NCBI RefSeq assembly: GCF_030704535.1
Contig: NC_081811.1
Span: 6,242,001-6,306,000, forward strand
Direction of reading: 5' to 3'
Source of the DNA: Vitis vinifera
Lineage: Eukaryota; Streptophyta; Magnoliopsida; Vitales; Vitaceae
DNA length: 64,000 nt
The notes beneath the pieces are model-generated. The model saw only the letters and a program-made list of their open reading frames with translations. It had not been told where the DNA came from and did not search any database. The position numbers and the translations under genes were made by a program. Below are positions 1-12,890 of this stretch, in pieces; within the stretch, counting starts at the first letter, position 1; every line of letters starts with the position of its first letter.

Positions 1-1331
1 ATTTTTCAGATAAAGATTTTAATTTATATGCAGAATTCTTTTTTTTTTTTTTAAGTTAAAAAATATTTTTTTTTTAATAAAAGCTAAGCTTAAATTCCCT
101 CTTTCAAATAAAATTGTCAAAAATCATATTTTTAAATAAATTTGTAAAATACCTTTTTTTAGATAAATAAATTTGCAAATGAATTTTAAATTTTTTTTTT
201 TATAAAATTGGATAGGGATCTTTTTAGTTTTTATCCATAAAATTTGAGGAAAATCATTTTGTTATGAAAGTTAAATAAAATTCTTTTATTTTACACAAAA
301 TTGTAAAAATGCAAAATTATTTTTTAAAGCAAAATTTTAAAGTTCTTTTTTTAAAAAAATAAATATAAAATTGGGATACTTTTTGTGTATGAAATTATGA
401 AAAGTTGAATAAAAATCATTGAAACTTTTTTAAATAAATTTCTATTTAAAAACTCCTTTTAATAAAAATAAATGTAAAAAAAATCATTTTTTTGCAAATA
501 AATTTGAATGTCAAATAAATTAAAACTTTCTTTGTAAATAAATAAATGAAAATAATTGATTTGAAATATGTAAATAAATTTAATTTTGAAATTTCTTAAA
601 AATATATTGTAATCTTTAAAACAATCAAATCTTTCTTTTAATCAGCTTAATAAATTAATTTATGAAATTCTCATATCAAATAATTTATAATCTTATAATA
701 TAATATAATTTTGGCTATATCTTTTTATACATTGATTTGTATCATTTTTTTTTCGGTATAATTGATTAACGGTTATCGTTCAATTTATTTTTTAAGGTTT
801 AGAGTAGTGTTACCCGTAATACCTTCTCAACAAATAACCCAACCTTGAATTTAGACTCGTTTTTCGCTTTAAAAAAAATCACTTTATGGTTTTATTTAAT
901 AAATCACGATTGAGTAGGAACACATATGAAAAATACGACTTTTCTTTTTCTTAAGCTATGTTACTATTAAAAAAGGGAAGATGGTGCCAAAACGAAACTT
1001 GATCAAGCAATCAAATTTATACTCCAAAATTCAGCCCAAAGGACCAGTAAAGTTGTTTAATTTTAAGGAAACATCTCTTAATGGTATGACAAAGAACAAC
1101 AAAGGGGAAATGAACTCCCTCAGAGTATATAAATAACAAACGTTAACTAACCTCGTAAGTTTCTGTAGGCATAGGAAGCTGTCCTTCAGTTCATGATTGA
1201 ACATGTTAAAATGTCCTACCCCTCGGTGCAAAGCCAAAACGACGCCATTAGCTTTATCTCATGAAGATCATTCCTTCAGTGACTAGCAGATGGTTAGCCA
1301 GATTGATGCGAGGTGGAAAACCTGTAAGAGT
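1..1331. other. AT-rich intergenic DNA and 3' flank of DOHH
   Basis: The first ~950 bases are extremely AT-rich with degenerate repeats of an aaataaatttgaaa-like word. I see no coding potential. From about 1030 to 1331 the sequence is more balanced and is probably the 3' UTR and downstream flank of the minus-strand DOHH gene that starts on the right. No transposon terminus was recognised. Confidence 0.6.
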
Positions 1332-4300
1332 TTATTGTACCTGCGGCGTCTGCATGAAGAGGTACTGCATGGAATGCATTTGATGAGAGTCATTTCTCCT
1401 GAAAATCAAATCAAAGTTTCTTATGATGATTGGTTTTAAGTCAGTTTCTGATTTGCATACCTCAAAGGATTTGCCAGATCTTTCAAATTCCAGCATGGTG
1501 AGAGCAACTTCACAGCTCTGTGAGACGATAGGCTCAGGATCCTTGGCGAACTCCTCAAGAAGTGCCACGCTATGTTCATCTGTGCAACCAAGATTTTAAC
1601 TTAATTCCAAGGCTATAACACTTCTTAAAAAAAAAAATTTTAAACGACACAGGTCCAGTATTAGGAGCACTCGTATTTGTTTTTTTCGTTTTACTTAGTA
1701 AATTTAATAATCAAAGAACAAGCAATCGAATAGTTGCTAGAGACAATTCCAAAGAACTCCAAACCGTCCTCTTCCTTTGAACATAATTCGATTCAACAAA
1801 AATCAATTATCTCAATAAGGGACAGTCATTTCTTTTATATTCTTAGGAGCTCATTTTCAGAAAATAGTCTAATCGCCTATGAATCCCATCTGATCCCATC
1901 TTTTACTAATATTGTGCATTCATCAAGCTATCATAACAGTCATAATTGATGGACATTTATCAAATGGTATTGATCCATAGTTCTCCAAAATTGTTCTGTT
2001 TAAACACACATATTCTAGCATCGCATTCTACTGTTGACCAAAATTCATTCCTCCCTCTTAGTTAATCATGGTAAGAGAATTAGGAGAATGCATTAAAAAA
2101 AATGTTGCGGCTTTACCTGCAATAGAGCCAAGAGCCTCAGCTGCTTCATGTCTAACCATTGGGTGTTCATTCACATTCCTCAGTATATTGGAAAGTGCAG
2201 CCGAAGCAGCTTTATCTTGCAATTGGCCCAAAACATAAGCAACCTATAAACAAACACCGATATGCAAAGGTGAAAAGTGGCAGGTGGTGCAAGCAAAAAC
2301 ATGTCAGAACTATACATGCTGAAACCTAAAACCTTTTAAGGCTATGCTTGGTTCTCAGAAAATTTGAGAGAAAATGTAGGGAATGAAAATAGAGAGAAAA
2401 AATAGATGAAAAGAAAAATAAAAAATAGAAACCCTATTGAACTGAAAAGTACTGTTTCATATTACCTCAACACCCATAACACAAAAATAAATGAGCTAGA
2501 TATAATATAAAATTATAATTCTAGACACACACTAAACCAACAACAGCATCAGTTCCATCGATCCTAAGCAAACTTGCAGCAAGGGATCTTTAGTCTCAAA
2601 CTGCAGTTCTAATTAAGATAAAAGTAAACCCATTGTTGAATGATCAGTCATAACCCAGAAAATGAAAATCATAGCTTAGAAAATGAAAGTCCAATCCAAA
2701 CTTTGATACCCTCACATTACTCAAATGAGCTACCATTTGTCTATGAATATGTTAGTTGCACAGTAGTAATTAACTTTAAGTATGAGACAATTGTTAAAAA
2801 CACACATCTAATGATTGTAGAAACCATAGCAGAAAAATGACGTATGTGGTAGAAAATGTGTTTTTCCTACATGCTGTATATTGTTTATTCTTTTTTTTTT
2901 TTTTAATCAGAAACAACCAATTCATTGTATTTACTGTTCATATGAATAGTAACAGCTATTAAAACAAGGTTTATATGCATTATAAGAAGTCACAAGTTGA
3001 ACCTAAGGGTGTATCTCTCCAACATTGAAATGCCAGTTTCCTGACTAGAGAATGAAAATATCAAATGATAGCGTTGCCAAACATCCACTAAAAGAACCAT
3101 ATTCATAGAAGCTACATACACAGCAGTGAAAATTTAACAGACCTCATGACGCAGAAGAGCACTGTTTGCACACAAAGAATCAACAATCGCAGATACAGCT
3201 TCATCTCCACCTTGGTTCCGAAGTGCAAAAAGAGCTGCATACCGCTCATACATGCCTTTTTCTTCATCCAAAAGCACTTCCCTTTAAATTGGTGAAAATC
3301 AGTTAAAAATCCAAAACAAACACAGGTGGTAAAAGCTTGTATTTGTTACTTATTTACAGACAAACCTAAGTTGGTCTACAGAAGAACAAGAAGAAGCAGG
3401 TGCAGCTGGGTCAACTGATAAAAAAGGTGATGCTTCTACCATGGACATTCCATCATTGCCAACAACATTCTTCACTTCCTCAATTCGCCTGAGAGCCAAT
3501 TCACAAGTTTCTCGGACCTCCTGAGCTGGATCTACAACCAAGCTATTCTTTAGAAGGGGAACATTACTCTCTAAACCAATAGCACCAAGCGCTTCTGCTG
3601 CCTGGACATTCATAACAAACATCGACAATTGACAAAAACAGCAGGCAGAATCCTGGAAGAAATTTTTTTTTTAGATCTGCATTACCTCATGGCGAACGAT
3701 GGGATGCAAAGAAAAATCATTAAGAACCGCCTCTAAAGCAGGAACAGCATCAACATCTTGCATTTGACCCAAGGCAAATGCAGCTTCATGTGCCAACAAG
3801 TTTGAAGAATCTCTTGTTGCTGCAACAAAAGGGAAAACATGTACAACTACCGCATAACTAACAAGAAAAGTAACCATTGATGGAACCCTTTGAGAAAAGC
3901 TTAATACACTTCATCTATAAAGGCATAAATAATGTATACAATATAAGTGTTTCTCTTTCTTCCATCTCTCAACAGCACTTAATGCATAAAAAGTATCATC
4001 TTGATATGAATTCCTAAAAGGAATCATCTTCAGACGATTTATACTAGCACCAGCATGTGATAACCATACAAGATCCAAGTTATAGTTCTCCACCACAAAA
4101 ACCTTTTAAGTTGTTCACCACTGAAAACAAAATGAAGTTTGTGCAGAGATCTAATTTTGTGATAGAATTTACTCAAGCATTTTCAGTAGCCACATCACAG
4201 GATGAAAAAACGAAACAATTGCAATGAAAAGTAAAATTGAGGCCTCGGTAGCAACACAATATGGGAAGAACCTGCCAACCAGCCTCTGTACATTTATAGA

Positions 4301-6447
4301 TTCTCCCTAATTATGATGGTGGGATCATGAAAAAGTGCTATTCGAATTATAATGGGGTCAAATAGCTGATATCAGAACAAAGCCTTTGAATGTTCTAGGT
4401 TTGAGTAGGTCTATGTATTCTCAGTTAAGTTTCTTCTAGGACATCCTTCATGCATATTATTATGTCCTAGAGGTCTTCACAGTTTTGAAGTGTCTTTGTG
4501 TTGCTTTTCTCCTTGTCTTGGTTCTCAATTCTTTGTTTAGTTCATTGGTATCTTCTTATATTTGTCCGCTCTCTGTTTTAATCATGGTTTAAGTGTCTAT
4601 GAATGTGATTTCTTATCCTTCTTGCAAATGGTTATTTTGTTTTATAATGATCTTAAAATGCTTTAAGACATAAAAATGTCCTTGTATTGATTTATGGGCT
4701 TACTTATGAGTTGCTTATGATTTTGATTTACTTGGATAAGCTGCAAGATGTTAATACCAAATCTTTTGAGTGACTAATAGCTTGAGGAGTGCCTCGTGTT
4801 TACGTGAAAGCTAATAAATGGTTCCTAAATTCCAAATGTAGGCCTATACCTCTTCAATGTGCCTTAAAGATTGAGTACAGGTGCTTGAATCCCCTAGAGT
4901 GTTTGTGTTTGCATCTCTTTATTGTTTCCCTCTCTTAAAGGTTAAAAAAAAAGTAAAAAGAATATTATGTGTTTCCCAAAATGGGTTGTGAAGCCTTAAC
5001 AATGTTTCAAGTGTTGAAAAACCTCCATTGCAAAAGTTAGACATCCATGGTGTTGAAAATGGTCACCTTAGGCATCCATGTTGACGGATGATTGATCAAC
5101 TATTTAATGTTTCAGACTTACATTGGATAAATCATGTTTCGATCACAACTTATAACATTTCATTTTTTCTGAATGGAACTATGCTGTTGAATTAAACTAT
5201 TTAAACTCATTTCCAGATAAGGGGTTTACAATTGAGAGAATGTGGGTTGCCTCCTTGAGCTTCAAATCCTTTGCAAAATTCAAAATTGCTTGTTTATAAG
5301 GAAAGTTAGTGGGTTTTGAGCTGAATTTTTTTTTTCAACTGAGAAAGTTCCCTCAAAATGAGTAGATTCAGTGTTGTTTCCATCTCTACTCTCATATTCA
5401 CCATTTTTTCGGGTAAAACTCAAATATCTTCTTGTGTCAAAAATCAAGAAGAGGCTAGGATCATGTTTGGAGGTGATTCCAACTGGGTTCCACATGAAGA
5501 TGGTGGGAAGATGAATCTCCTAGGATACTAGACAAGCAGTTTGAATGAGGATTGGAGGTTTAGGGTTAGGTAAAACCTTGTATGATGATGAATCTTTAAT
5601 AGATTTGCTTAAGAACATTCAGGATAAAACAGGGGATGATAACAATTGTGGGTCACTTTTAGAAAATTTTAGAAGGCACCTACTCACATCCTCTCTAGGT
5701 GCTTATCCAGACAATTCATTTACCTAAGGAATAACTGAAAAGGGAAGCATAATATTGCAACAATCATTTATATGATGATGAATCTTTAATAGATTTGCTT
5801 AAGAACATTCACAAGGCTCTGCATATTTTAGGCACATGACTCTATGGTTGAGTTGCAATCTAATATCATAATGCACAAACTGAAGGTATTATCAGGCTAT
5901 CAACAAAATCGTTACAGTAACCCAGACCAATTATTAAGAAGAAGGCAGATGCAATTGATGGAACAAAATTGGATTTATTGGCATCCAAAACAACTTGCTT
6001 AAGCTGTCGAATTGTCTTGGGGGAAATGGGTTTAATGGGTTTAACTCAAACTTCAAATTCCAAATTAACTGGCGTGCAAAGCAAGCAAACACTGAATTCC
6101 CCAATTCCATGCAACCAAACACAGCCTTAGAGCTCCTAATAAAATCTATATTAAACAATTAAATTATAAAAATTAAAAATTAAAAACCCTAATTGAAAGC
6201 CATCTTCAACGCGAATTCATAAAAGATAACACCCACAAATTCAAACGCATAATTAAACACCCCAACCGTTGTATAATGGAAACGAACCGAGAATGAGCGC
6301 TTGACGAGGAGCAGGGCCACGGAGGTTGCGAAGAGAGAAGAGGGCTCTGAATCGCTCCGATATCGGCTGTGTGGGGTCGATCAAACGGTCACAGAGGAAC
6401 TTCTCGGTTTCGGGGGAGACAGAGAATGAATTATCACAAGAAGCCAT
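1332..6447 (-). CDS. DOHH: Deoxyhypusine hydroxylase (HEAT-repeat di-iron enzyme)
   Basis: Catalyses the second step of hypusine formation, hydroxylating deoxyhypusine on translation factor eIF5A in the cytosol. Seven exons on the minus strand: 6447-6288, 3819-3686, 3601-3366, 3281-3143, 2243-2117, 1579-1461, 1364-1332, all with GT..AG introns. They sum to 948 nt, giving a 315-residue protein, the usual plant length. It starts MASCDNSF and ends in LFMQTPQVQ. The four metal-binding His-Glu pairs of the family are all present, at about H64-E65, H97-E98, H222-E223 and H255-E256. They lie in HEAT-like repeats arranged as two halves joined by a linker (about 125-165) carrying a conserved [10 protein letters not shown] stretch. 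Introns 2 and 4 fall in phase 0 directly after a His-Glu pair. Intron 1 is 2.5 kb and repeat-bearing. The enzyme looks intact. The start is the first ATG of the family-matching frame. Confidence 0.95.
2892..2918 (-). repeat. Poly(A) LINE 3' end in DOHH intron 4
   Basis: A run of about 17 T followed by aatcagaaac. On the minus strand this is a ttctgatt word followed by poly(A), the same terminus seen in the micro-insertion at 34700-34735. It is probably the 3' tail of a truncated non-LTR element, but no clear target duplication was found here. Confidence 0.35.
3820..6287 (-). other. DOHH intron 1 with repeat-derived DNA
   Basis: This 2,468-bp intron is much longer than the other DOHH introns. 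It holds an exact ~40-bp direct repeat (tatgatgatgaatctttaat and the following ~20 bases) at about 5580-5621 and again at about 5771-5812. The surrounding 4300-5800 stretch reads like decayed transposon DNA. Short ORFs within it match no family I recognise. Confidence 0.5.
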
Positions 6448-8030
6448 TCTAAATAATTTTGGGGTTCCGCCTCTGGGTCAAAGAATCGGAGAGAGTGAGT
6501 CTTGAAAAACTGCCTCACTCTCCCTTTCTCAAAACCTAGTCACAGTCCAATATAGTTGTTCAAGTTTTCCAAGAGCATCTTTATTATTATATTCTTCATT
6601 CCAGCTTTTGACCCCAAAGCCTCATGCTACCTTCTTCCTCTTGGTCTTTTTTTTTTTTTTTTTATAAATATTTTTTTAATATATATATTTATATATAAAG
6701 GTTAAATACACTTGACCGTTGAAAGTGTTTTTACACTTTGTTCTTTCGTAATCAAAACCAAACATTTAACTTATTAAATACTAACAATTTACCATGATAA
6801 AAACTATTGATAAAATTATAAAAATGATTGATTTTTTTTCCGTACTTTGACATAAACACTAATACAAAATTAGGTAAAATCAACTTTAAATCAAAAATCT
6901 TAAAGTGAAATTTCCTAATTGTCTTCGGGATATAATAACTATCAATTTTGATTTTTTATTTTAAAGAGATATTTATAATTTTCATATGTAACTGCCAAGT
7001 GTTATAACGTGTGAAACAAGTCAAAGGTTGAGGGGTTAAAATATATTTAACCTTAAAAATAATTCTCTCTTTTAAATCTTGCATGTAAATCATTAAAATA
7101 TCTAAGGGTATTTATATAAAAAAAATGAGTTACTAATCAATTTAAAACACGGGAGAAGTTAGATTTATAAATTTGGTATCATTTCATCCTTTTAATCCAT
7201 TAATTAATTCTTAGATTTATGTCACCATACTCAAGAAGTTTGATGCTTATTAAAATTTAATTTTACAATGAATTCACTCTAAAATTTAGTAATTCAAACA
7301 AATTTTAATTCTTACAAAGCATTCATATTAAATTTATATTTGTAACTTTATAAGCATCCACATGAATTTTCAAGAACTAAAATACAATTTCTATTAAAAT
7401 TCCTCTAGACTATACTATTTTTGGTCATTATTAATTATTAAAATAATATAACTTTATTTATAGAAATCATTGCTCCATATTTTTTTTTTTTAACATTTTA
7501 TCAATAACTCTGCCAATTTAATTAAATTTTTAATTATTTACCATGTATGATATTATTAGACAAAAAGAAAAACAATTTCTTTTAATAAAGAATATTTACA
7601 TGGACATGTTAAAAAATAAAATAAAATAAAAATAAAAATAAAAACCCTTCTAAGATCTTATTAAAGTTTTATAAAGGTAAGTAATTCAATTTTATATGGT
7701 TGAAGTGCTTCAAGGATTGTGCATATACTATTTATTGATAGATTTATTTAGAAAGCTTATTTGCTAATTGTTATTGTAATTTTACTATATTTAATATAGC
7801 AATTAAAACACCATTTGCTAAAGGTTATAGATTGAGAACTTTAAATCATATTTTATTTTTAATAAGTATTTTATTTATTTTTTAAATAATAAGAATTAAA
7901 TGTGGCTTTGAAAATAATGAAAAAGATTGTATAGAAAATTTTCCTAACTTAAAGAGTAGATATCTGTATTGAAATTTATGTTGACACACAAATTTGAGTA
8001 GTCTTGCAAAGATAATTAAAACAATAGAGA
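6448..8030. other. DOHH upstream region, then AT-rich DNA
   Basis: About 6448-6560 is the likely 5' UTR and proximal promoter of DOHH (minus strand). A poly(T) run lies at 6646-6663. From 6664 to about 8030 the DNA is very AT-rich, with no ORF or recognisable terminus. Confidence 0.5.
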
Positions 8031-8085
8031 AAATATGCAAATAAAAATTTTGTATTAAAAAAATTGTGGGGTAGAGTCTCTATTT

Positions 8086-8090
<5 letters not shown>

Positions 8091-8123
<33 letters not shown>
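8091..8123. repeat. (TA)n microsatellite
   Basis: About 16 uninterrupted TA dinucleotides inside the left arm of the large inverted repeat. The right arm has a shorter, interrupted counterpart near 13142-13155. Confidence 0.9.
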
Positions 8124-8127
<4 letters not shown>

Positions 8128-9644
8128 CTTGATTTGATTATAATTCAAATGATGACATGAGAGTGTTTTCTTGGAGTTGAAGATTAATTGAGGGTTTAGA
8201 GTGGTTTGTTCTCGAATGACTTTGTTGAATAATAAAAAACATACGTGTAGTACTTTTGTAATTTCTTAGACTTGTATAATGTTTTATAAAACTTCTTTTT
8301 TCTTTTTATAAAACATCTTTTTTTTGTGGAGTAATTTTTGGGATCCTCTCAATTGAAGGAAGTTATCATCATTTATAGGTGAAGTTAGGGAATTAGATTA
8401 AGAATCCTTAAGATTTGAATGTTTAATTCAAATAATTTGGTTTTTTAATTTTAGTCACTTAACTCCTTTATTTAGAAATTTGACAACAAGAGAATATTTA
8501 TTATTAATTATATTTTGACTTCAATTATTAACAAAAGAATATTTATTTTTAATTCTCTTTTAATAATTTTATTTTGCAAGACTTCATTTTTTTAATCTTT
8601 CAAATTTTGTCATATGTCGCCTTTGAATTATATGTCTCATGTTCGATGTGTAAAACTCATCACTTGTTATGCCCAAACCTTGTTGAGATAAGGAGCCACA
8701 AATTTGAAGACTAGTGGTAATTTAATCTACTAAATTTTTTTATATCTATAAATGTCCTCACTTAAAGACTCATCATGTACATGTGTTATCATATGAACGG
8801 GGTGGGTCTTGAAGTTGGTTTTCTAATCTTCAATCTTTTTCTTTGAATATTTTTTTTTTCAAAGAAATATTTTAATAGGAAATTTTCTTATTTCAAACTA
8901 TGTTTCCTACTTTTCCCAACACTACTTTGTTTTTTTGTTCTTTGATTTTTTTTAAATCAATACCAAAATTCTTAAAAATTACCTTATAGACAAGTTATAA
9001 CCCTAACGTAGAATGGTTTCATATTTTCGACATTTAAGTGTTAAAGTCCTCATTCATGGGAATTGAATTTGGCTTAGATGCATAATGATGTCTAACTTTT
9101 TAACATTTAGTTAAAACTGAAACCATATTTAACACCCATGTAGATAAGTCATAACCTTGATGCGAAGTGGTATTGTACTTTTGACGCTTAATATAGCTTA
9201 AGTGTTAAAATCTTCACTCGTGCGAATTGACTTTGTTTGAACGCACAATGGTTTCTTGTTTTTTTAATACTTAGTTAAAATTGAAACCATATTTAACACA
9301 TATGTAGACACGTTATAATATTGTCACGAAACATTGTTGCATTTTCAACACTTAATGTGATTTAAGTGCTAAAATCTTCACTCATATGAATTGGTTTGAC
9401 TTGAATGCATAGTGGTGTCCAACTTTTTAACACTTAATTAAAACTGAAATCATATTTAACGTTTTATGTAGGCCAAGCCATAACCTTGATGCAAAGTTAT
9501 GTTGCATTTTCACTACTTAATGCGATTTAAGTACTGAAGTCTTTGTTAGTGTTAATTAGTTTGGCTTGGATACACAATGATGTCCAACTTTTTAACAATG
9601 AATTAAAATTGGAATCATATTTAACACTTATATAGACAAGTCAT

Positions 9645-10043
9645 TGTAGGGAATTAAACCGAATTCCCAATCTGTGAGAAACAAAAAATAGAGAAAACAC
9701 ATGCCAAAGAAAAACAATCACACGCACAAGACAGTATTTATGTGGTTCGGCAAATTGCCTACGTCCACGGAGTTGCAGGGATATCACTATTATCAGGGAA
9801 AAATACAGAGTACAACCCTAGCGGCTACAATATTTTCTCTCTCTATATAACAAGGCAATCACGCCACACTAAAAAACCCTAATTACAAAAGGCGGTTCCA
9901 CAATGGGCTAAATGAGCCCAAAGGGCCAAGCCGGAGTGCTTATGGACAAGCCTCAGTAAATCTCCCATTAAAAACCACATAATATTATTCGGGTCGGGTC
10001 GCCAAACCGGATCAAACAAAACTAAGCTCCACAGAGCCCAACA
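9645..10043. mobile_element. Solo LTR (399 bp) with 5-bp target duplication
   Basis: The segment begins TGTAGGGAATT and ends GAGCCCAACA, the TG..CA ends of an LTR. It is flanked by the direct repeat gtcat at 9640-9644 and 10044-10048. Removing it restores a normal ~160-bp subrepeat (acaagtcataacc), so it is a clean insertion. It contains a tatataa promoter-like box near 9844 and a motif tgtggttcggcaaattgcct. There is no second LTR or internal domain, so it is a solo LTR left by recombination. Confidence 0.8.
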
Positions 10044-11044
10044 GTCATAACCTTGACATAGAGCAGTATTGTATTTTTAACACTTAATGAGATTTAAGTA
10101 TTAAAGTTTTTACTCATGTGAATTGGTTTGACTTGGATGCACAATAATCTCACTTAATTAAAATTAAATCAATATTTAACATCCATGTAGACAAGTCCTA
10201 ACTCAATGCTAAGAAGTGTTAGATTTTTAGCACTTAAGCCCTATTAAATGTAAAAAATACAACACCACTACATGTCAAGATTATGACTTGTATATATGGG
10301 TGTTAAATGTAGTTCTAATTTTAATTAAGTGTTAAAAATTAAACACTACTATGCATTCAAACAAAGTCAATTCATATGAGTAAAAACTTTAACACTTAAA
10401 TCATATTGAGTACTAAAAATACAATATTGCTCTACATCAATGTTGTGACTTGTCCGCATGAGTGTTAAACATGGTTCCAATTTTAATTAAGTATTAAAAA
10501 ATTGGATACCACCGTACATCCAAGTTAAACTAATTCACATAAGTAAATACTTTAACACTTAAATTACATTAAGTGTCGAAAATACAACGCTATTCTACAT
10601 CAAAGTTATGACTAGTCTACATGAGTGTTAAATAAGGTTCCAATTTTAAAAAAGTTTTAAAAAGTTGGACATTACTATGCATTCAAACCAAGTTAATTCA
10701 TATAAGTGAAGGCTTTAACACTTAAGGTGCATTAAGAGTCGAAAATATAACATTGCTTCACATCAATGTTATGACTTGTCTACATGGATGTTAAATATGG
10801 TTTCATTTTTAATTAAGTGTTAAAATTGGACACCATTGTGCATCCAAATCAAGCCAATTCGCATGAGTGAAAACTTTAACACTTAAGTTGTTTTAAGTGA
10901 CGAAAATACATCACTTTGCATCAAGGTTATGAATAATTTACATGTGTTTTAAATATGATTTCAATTTTAGTTAAGTATTAAAAATTAGCTACCACTAAGC
11001 ATTTCAGTTAAGTCAATTCGAATGAGTGAAGACTTTATTTCTTA

Positions 11045-11162
11045 GAATGCATTTGGGAGTGATTCTAGAAAGCGTTTTTAGCATTTCTAACACTTGAATG
11101 ATAAAAATTTTCAATTATTAGAAATATTAAAAGCGCTTCCTAAAATCACTACCAAATAGACT
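11045..11162. mobile_element. Short palindromic MITE
   Basis: The left end gcatttgggagtgattctag and the complement of the right end (..aatcactaccaaatagact) form ~45-bp imperfect terminal inverted repeats around a short AT-rich loop. A possible 4-bp ctta flank lies on each side (11041-11044 and 11163-11166). It interrupts one subrepeat of the large inverted repeat. A related copy lies at 45141-45257. Confidence 0.65.
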
Positions 11163-12422
11163 CTTAAATGTTGAAAATACAATATCGCTTCTTATAAAGA
11201 CTACAACTTGTCTACACAAAGGTCAAACTTTAAATATTCAATTTTTTATATATTTAAGTTTCTTAAATAAAAAAAAATTTGTTATGAATGTTTGAGGTAA
11301 TATTTGAAGAATTTTTATATATATATATATATTAAAGAAGGCTACTTGAAAGCAAATTTATTTCTACAAACAATGGAGATTACATATGCATTTGAGTTTG
11401 ATGATGGTGAGCTTACTTCTTCCACAAGAAAAAAAAAGATTAAAAAAGAGGTAAAAATATGTTTAAAAAAAGGAGACAAAAAATTTTAAAAAATAAAAAT
11501 AAAAAGAGAGAATAAAAATAATAAAGTAGTTAGAAAGGAGAGAGAGAGAGAAAAAAAAAAAGAGAGAGAGCAAAGGAAAGTTGAGAGTGATTAAAAAAAT
11601 GGAATAAGACTTACGAGTTGGAGATGTATGATTAAGCATGGAGATGCAATCCATCGAGGGTGAAAGAAATCCCACATAAAATTTAAGTTGAGTCTCTCTA
11701 ATTAATGTTTTCTTTATATAGAAAAACATGGAAGACAAATTGGAATGAAAGATACTTATGAAAAAAAAGTAAAGTTTATTCAAATAAGAAACCTTCCCTA
11801 TTAACACAAGTATTTATTTGATATCAAGAAGAATGAAAGTAAGAAAATAAAATAGTTGGAAATACATATTTTGAAATAGGAAATTTTCTTATTAAAATAA
11901 TTCTTAAAAAAAAAATCAACAAAGAAATTGAAGACTCTAAAAACTTTGAAACTAACTTTAAGATTCACCTTGTATACACGACAAACATAATATGTCTTAA
12001 AGTGAAGACATTGGTAAACAAAAAAAAAAAATAGTAGATTAAATTACCATTAAATTAATTTTCAAAACTAGGATTCCTTGGCTCAACAAAATTTGGCTGG
12101 ACAAGTGATGAGTCATATACATTGAATATATGACATGGAATCAAAAGTTAACATGTGATAAAATTTGAAATATTACAAAATTAAGTCTTACAAAATAAAA
12201 TAAAATAAAATAATTAAAGTTAAAAGAGAATTAGAAATAAATATTTTATTATTAACAAATTTCCTAAATAATGCAAAACAAATCTTTCAATGGAAGAGAA
12301 AAGACAATTGGAAATAAATATTTTTTATTTAAAATTAAGGAACTAAATTTTTTGAATTAAGTAATAAAATAGTTCTCTAACTTTACAAATAAATAAATTT
12401 GACTTTCTTTTCTTGAATAAAG

Positions 12423-12890
12423 TGATAGAATAAATGTGGACCGACAATATATTAAACATTGTCCAGGATTAAGCTATCTTTTAATATGCAATTTCTGATT
12501 TAATCTTGAGTATGGGCCACCTAATGTGTAGAGCCCAATGCCATTACGGGCTTTAGATGATGGGCCTAAGGCCCGTGAGGCCCAATAACCAATGGGTATG
12601 GTCCCTAAGGCAGGAGGGTATAAAAGGGCTTTGACTTGTGTCTTTTATCACAATCACTTCTTTTGAAAAGAACTTAACCGCTCTCTCTCCCGCTCCCATT
12701 GCCTGAGAGAATCCAGAGGTGGTGCCCTCCATCAGTCTTAGAAGATTCATACCGTCTTCATCAAAACGTCAAAATGGATTCAGGTTAGATCTCTATCCAA
12801 AGATAAAAGATCAAAGGAATGTTTTTGAATGCTTGATATACATATATCCTGTTTTGTGTTTTGGGTGATAATGGATTCAGAAATCTAACA
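12423..12890. mobile_element. Solo LTR (468 bp) with 5-bp target duplication
   Basis: The segment starts TGATAGAATAAATG, ends AAATCTAACA, and is flanked by taaag at 12418-12422 and 12891-12895. Inside are clustered TGGGCC/AGGCCC motifs (about 12510-12585) and a good TATA box, gtataaaagg, near 12619. This is the layout of an LTR promoter. It sits in the right arm of the large inverted repeat, whose homology to the left arm continues on both sides. No internal retroelement domains remain. Confidence 0.65.

Noticed and set aside
5545-5727. 60-codon [14 protein letters not shown].. in DOHH intron 1
   Set aside because: The GLGLGKT text faintly recalls a P-loop, but there is no domain around it and the region is repeat-derived.
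11463-11807. 114-codon minus-strand ORF rich in Phe, Leu and Ser
   Set aside because: It is the translation of AG/A-rich low-complexity DNA inside the inverted repeat. It has no conserved motif.
12553-12750. 65-codon minus-strand ORF
   Set aside because: It lies antisense within the solo LTR 12423-12890 and has no family similarity.
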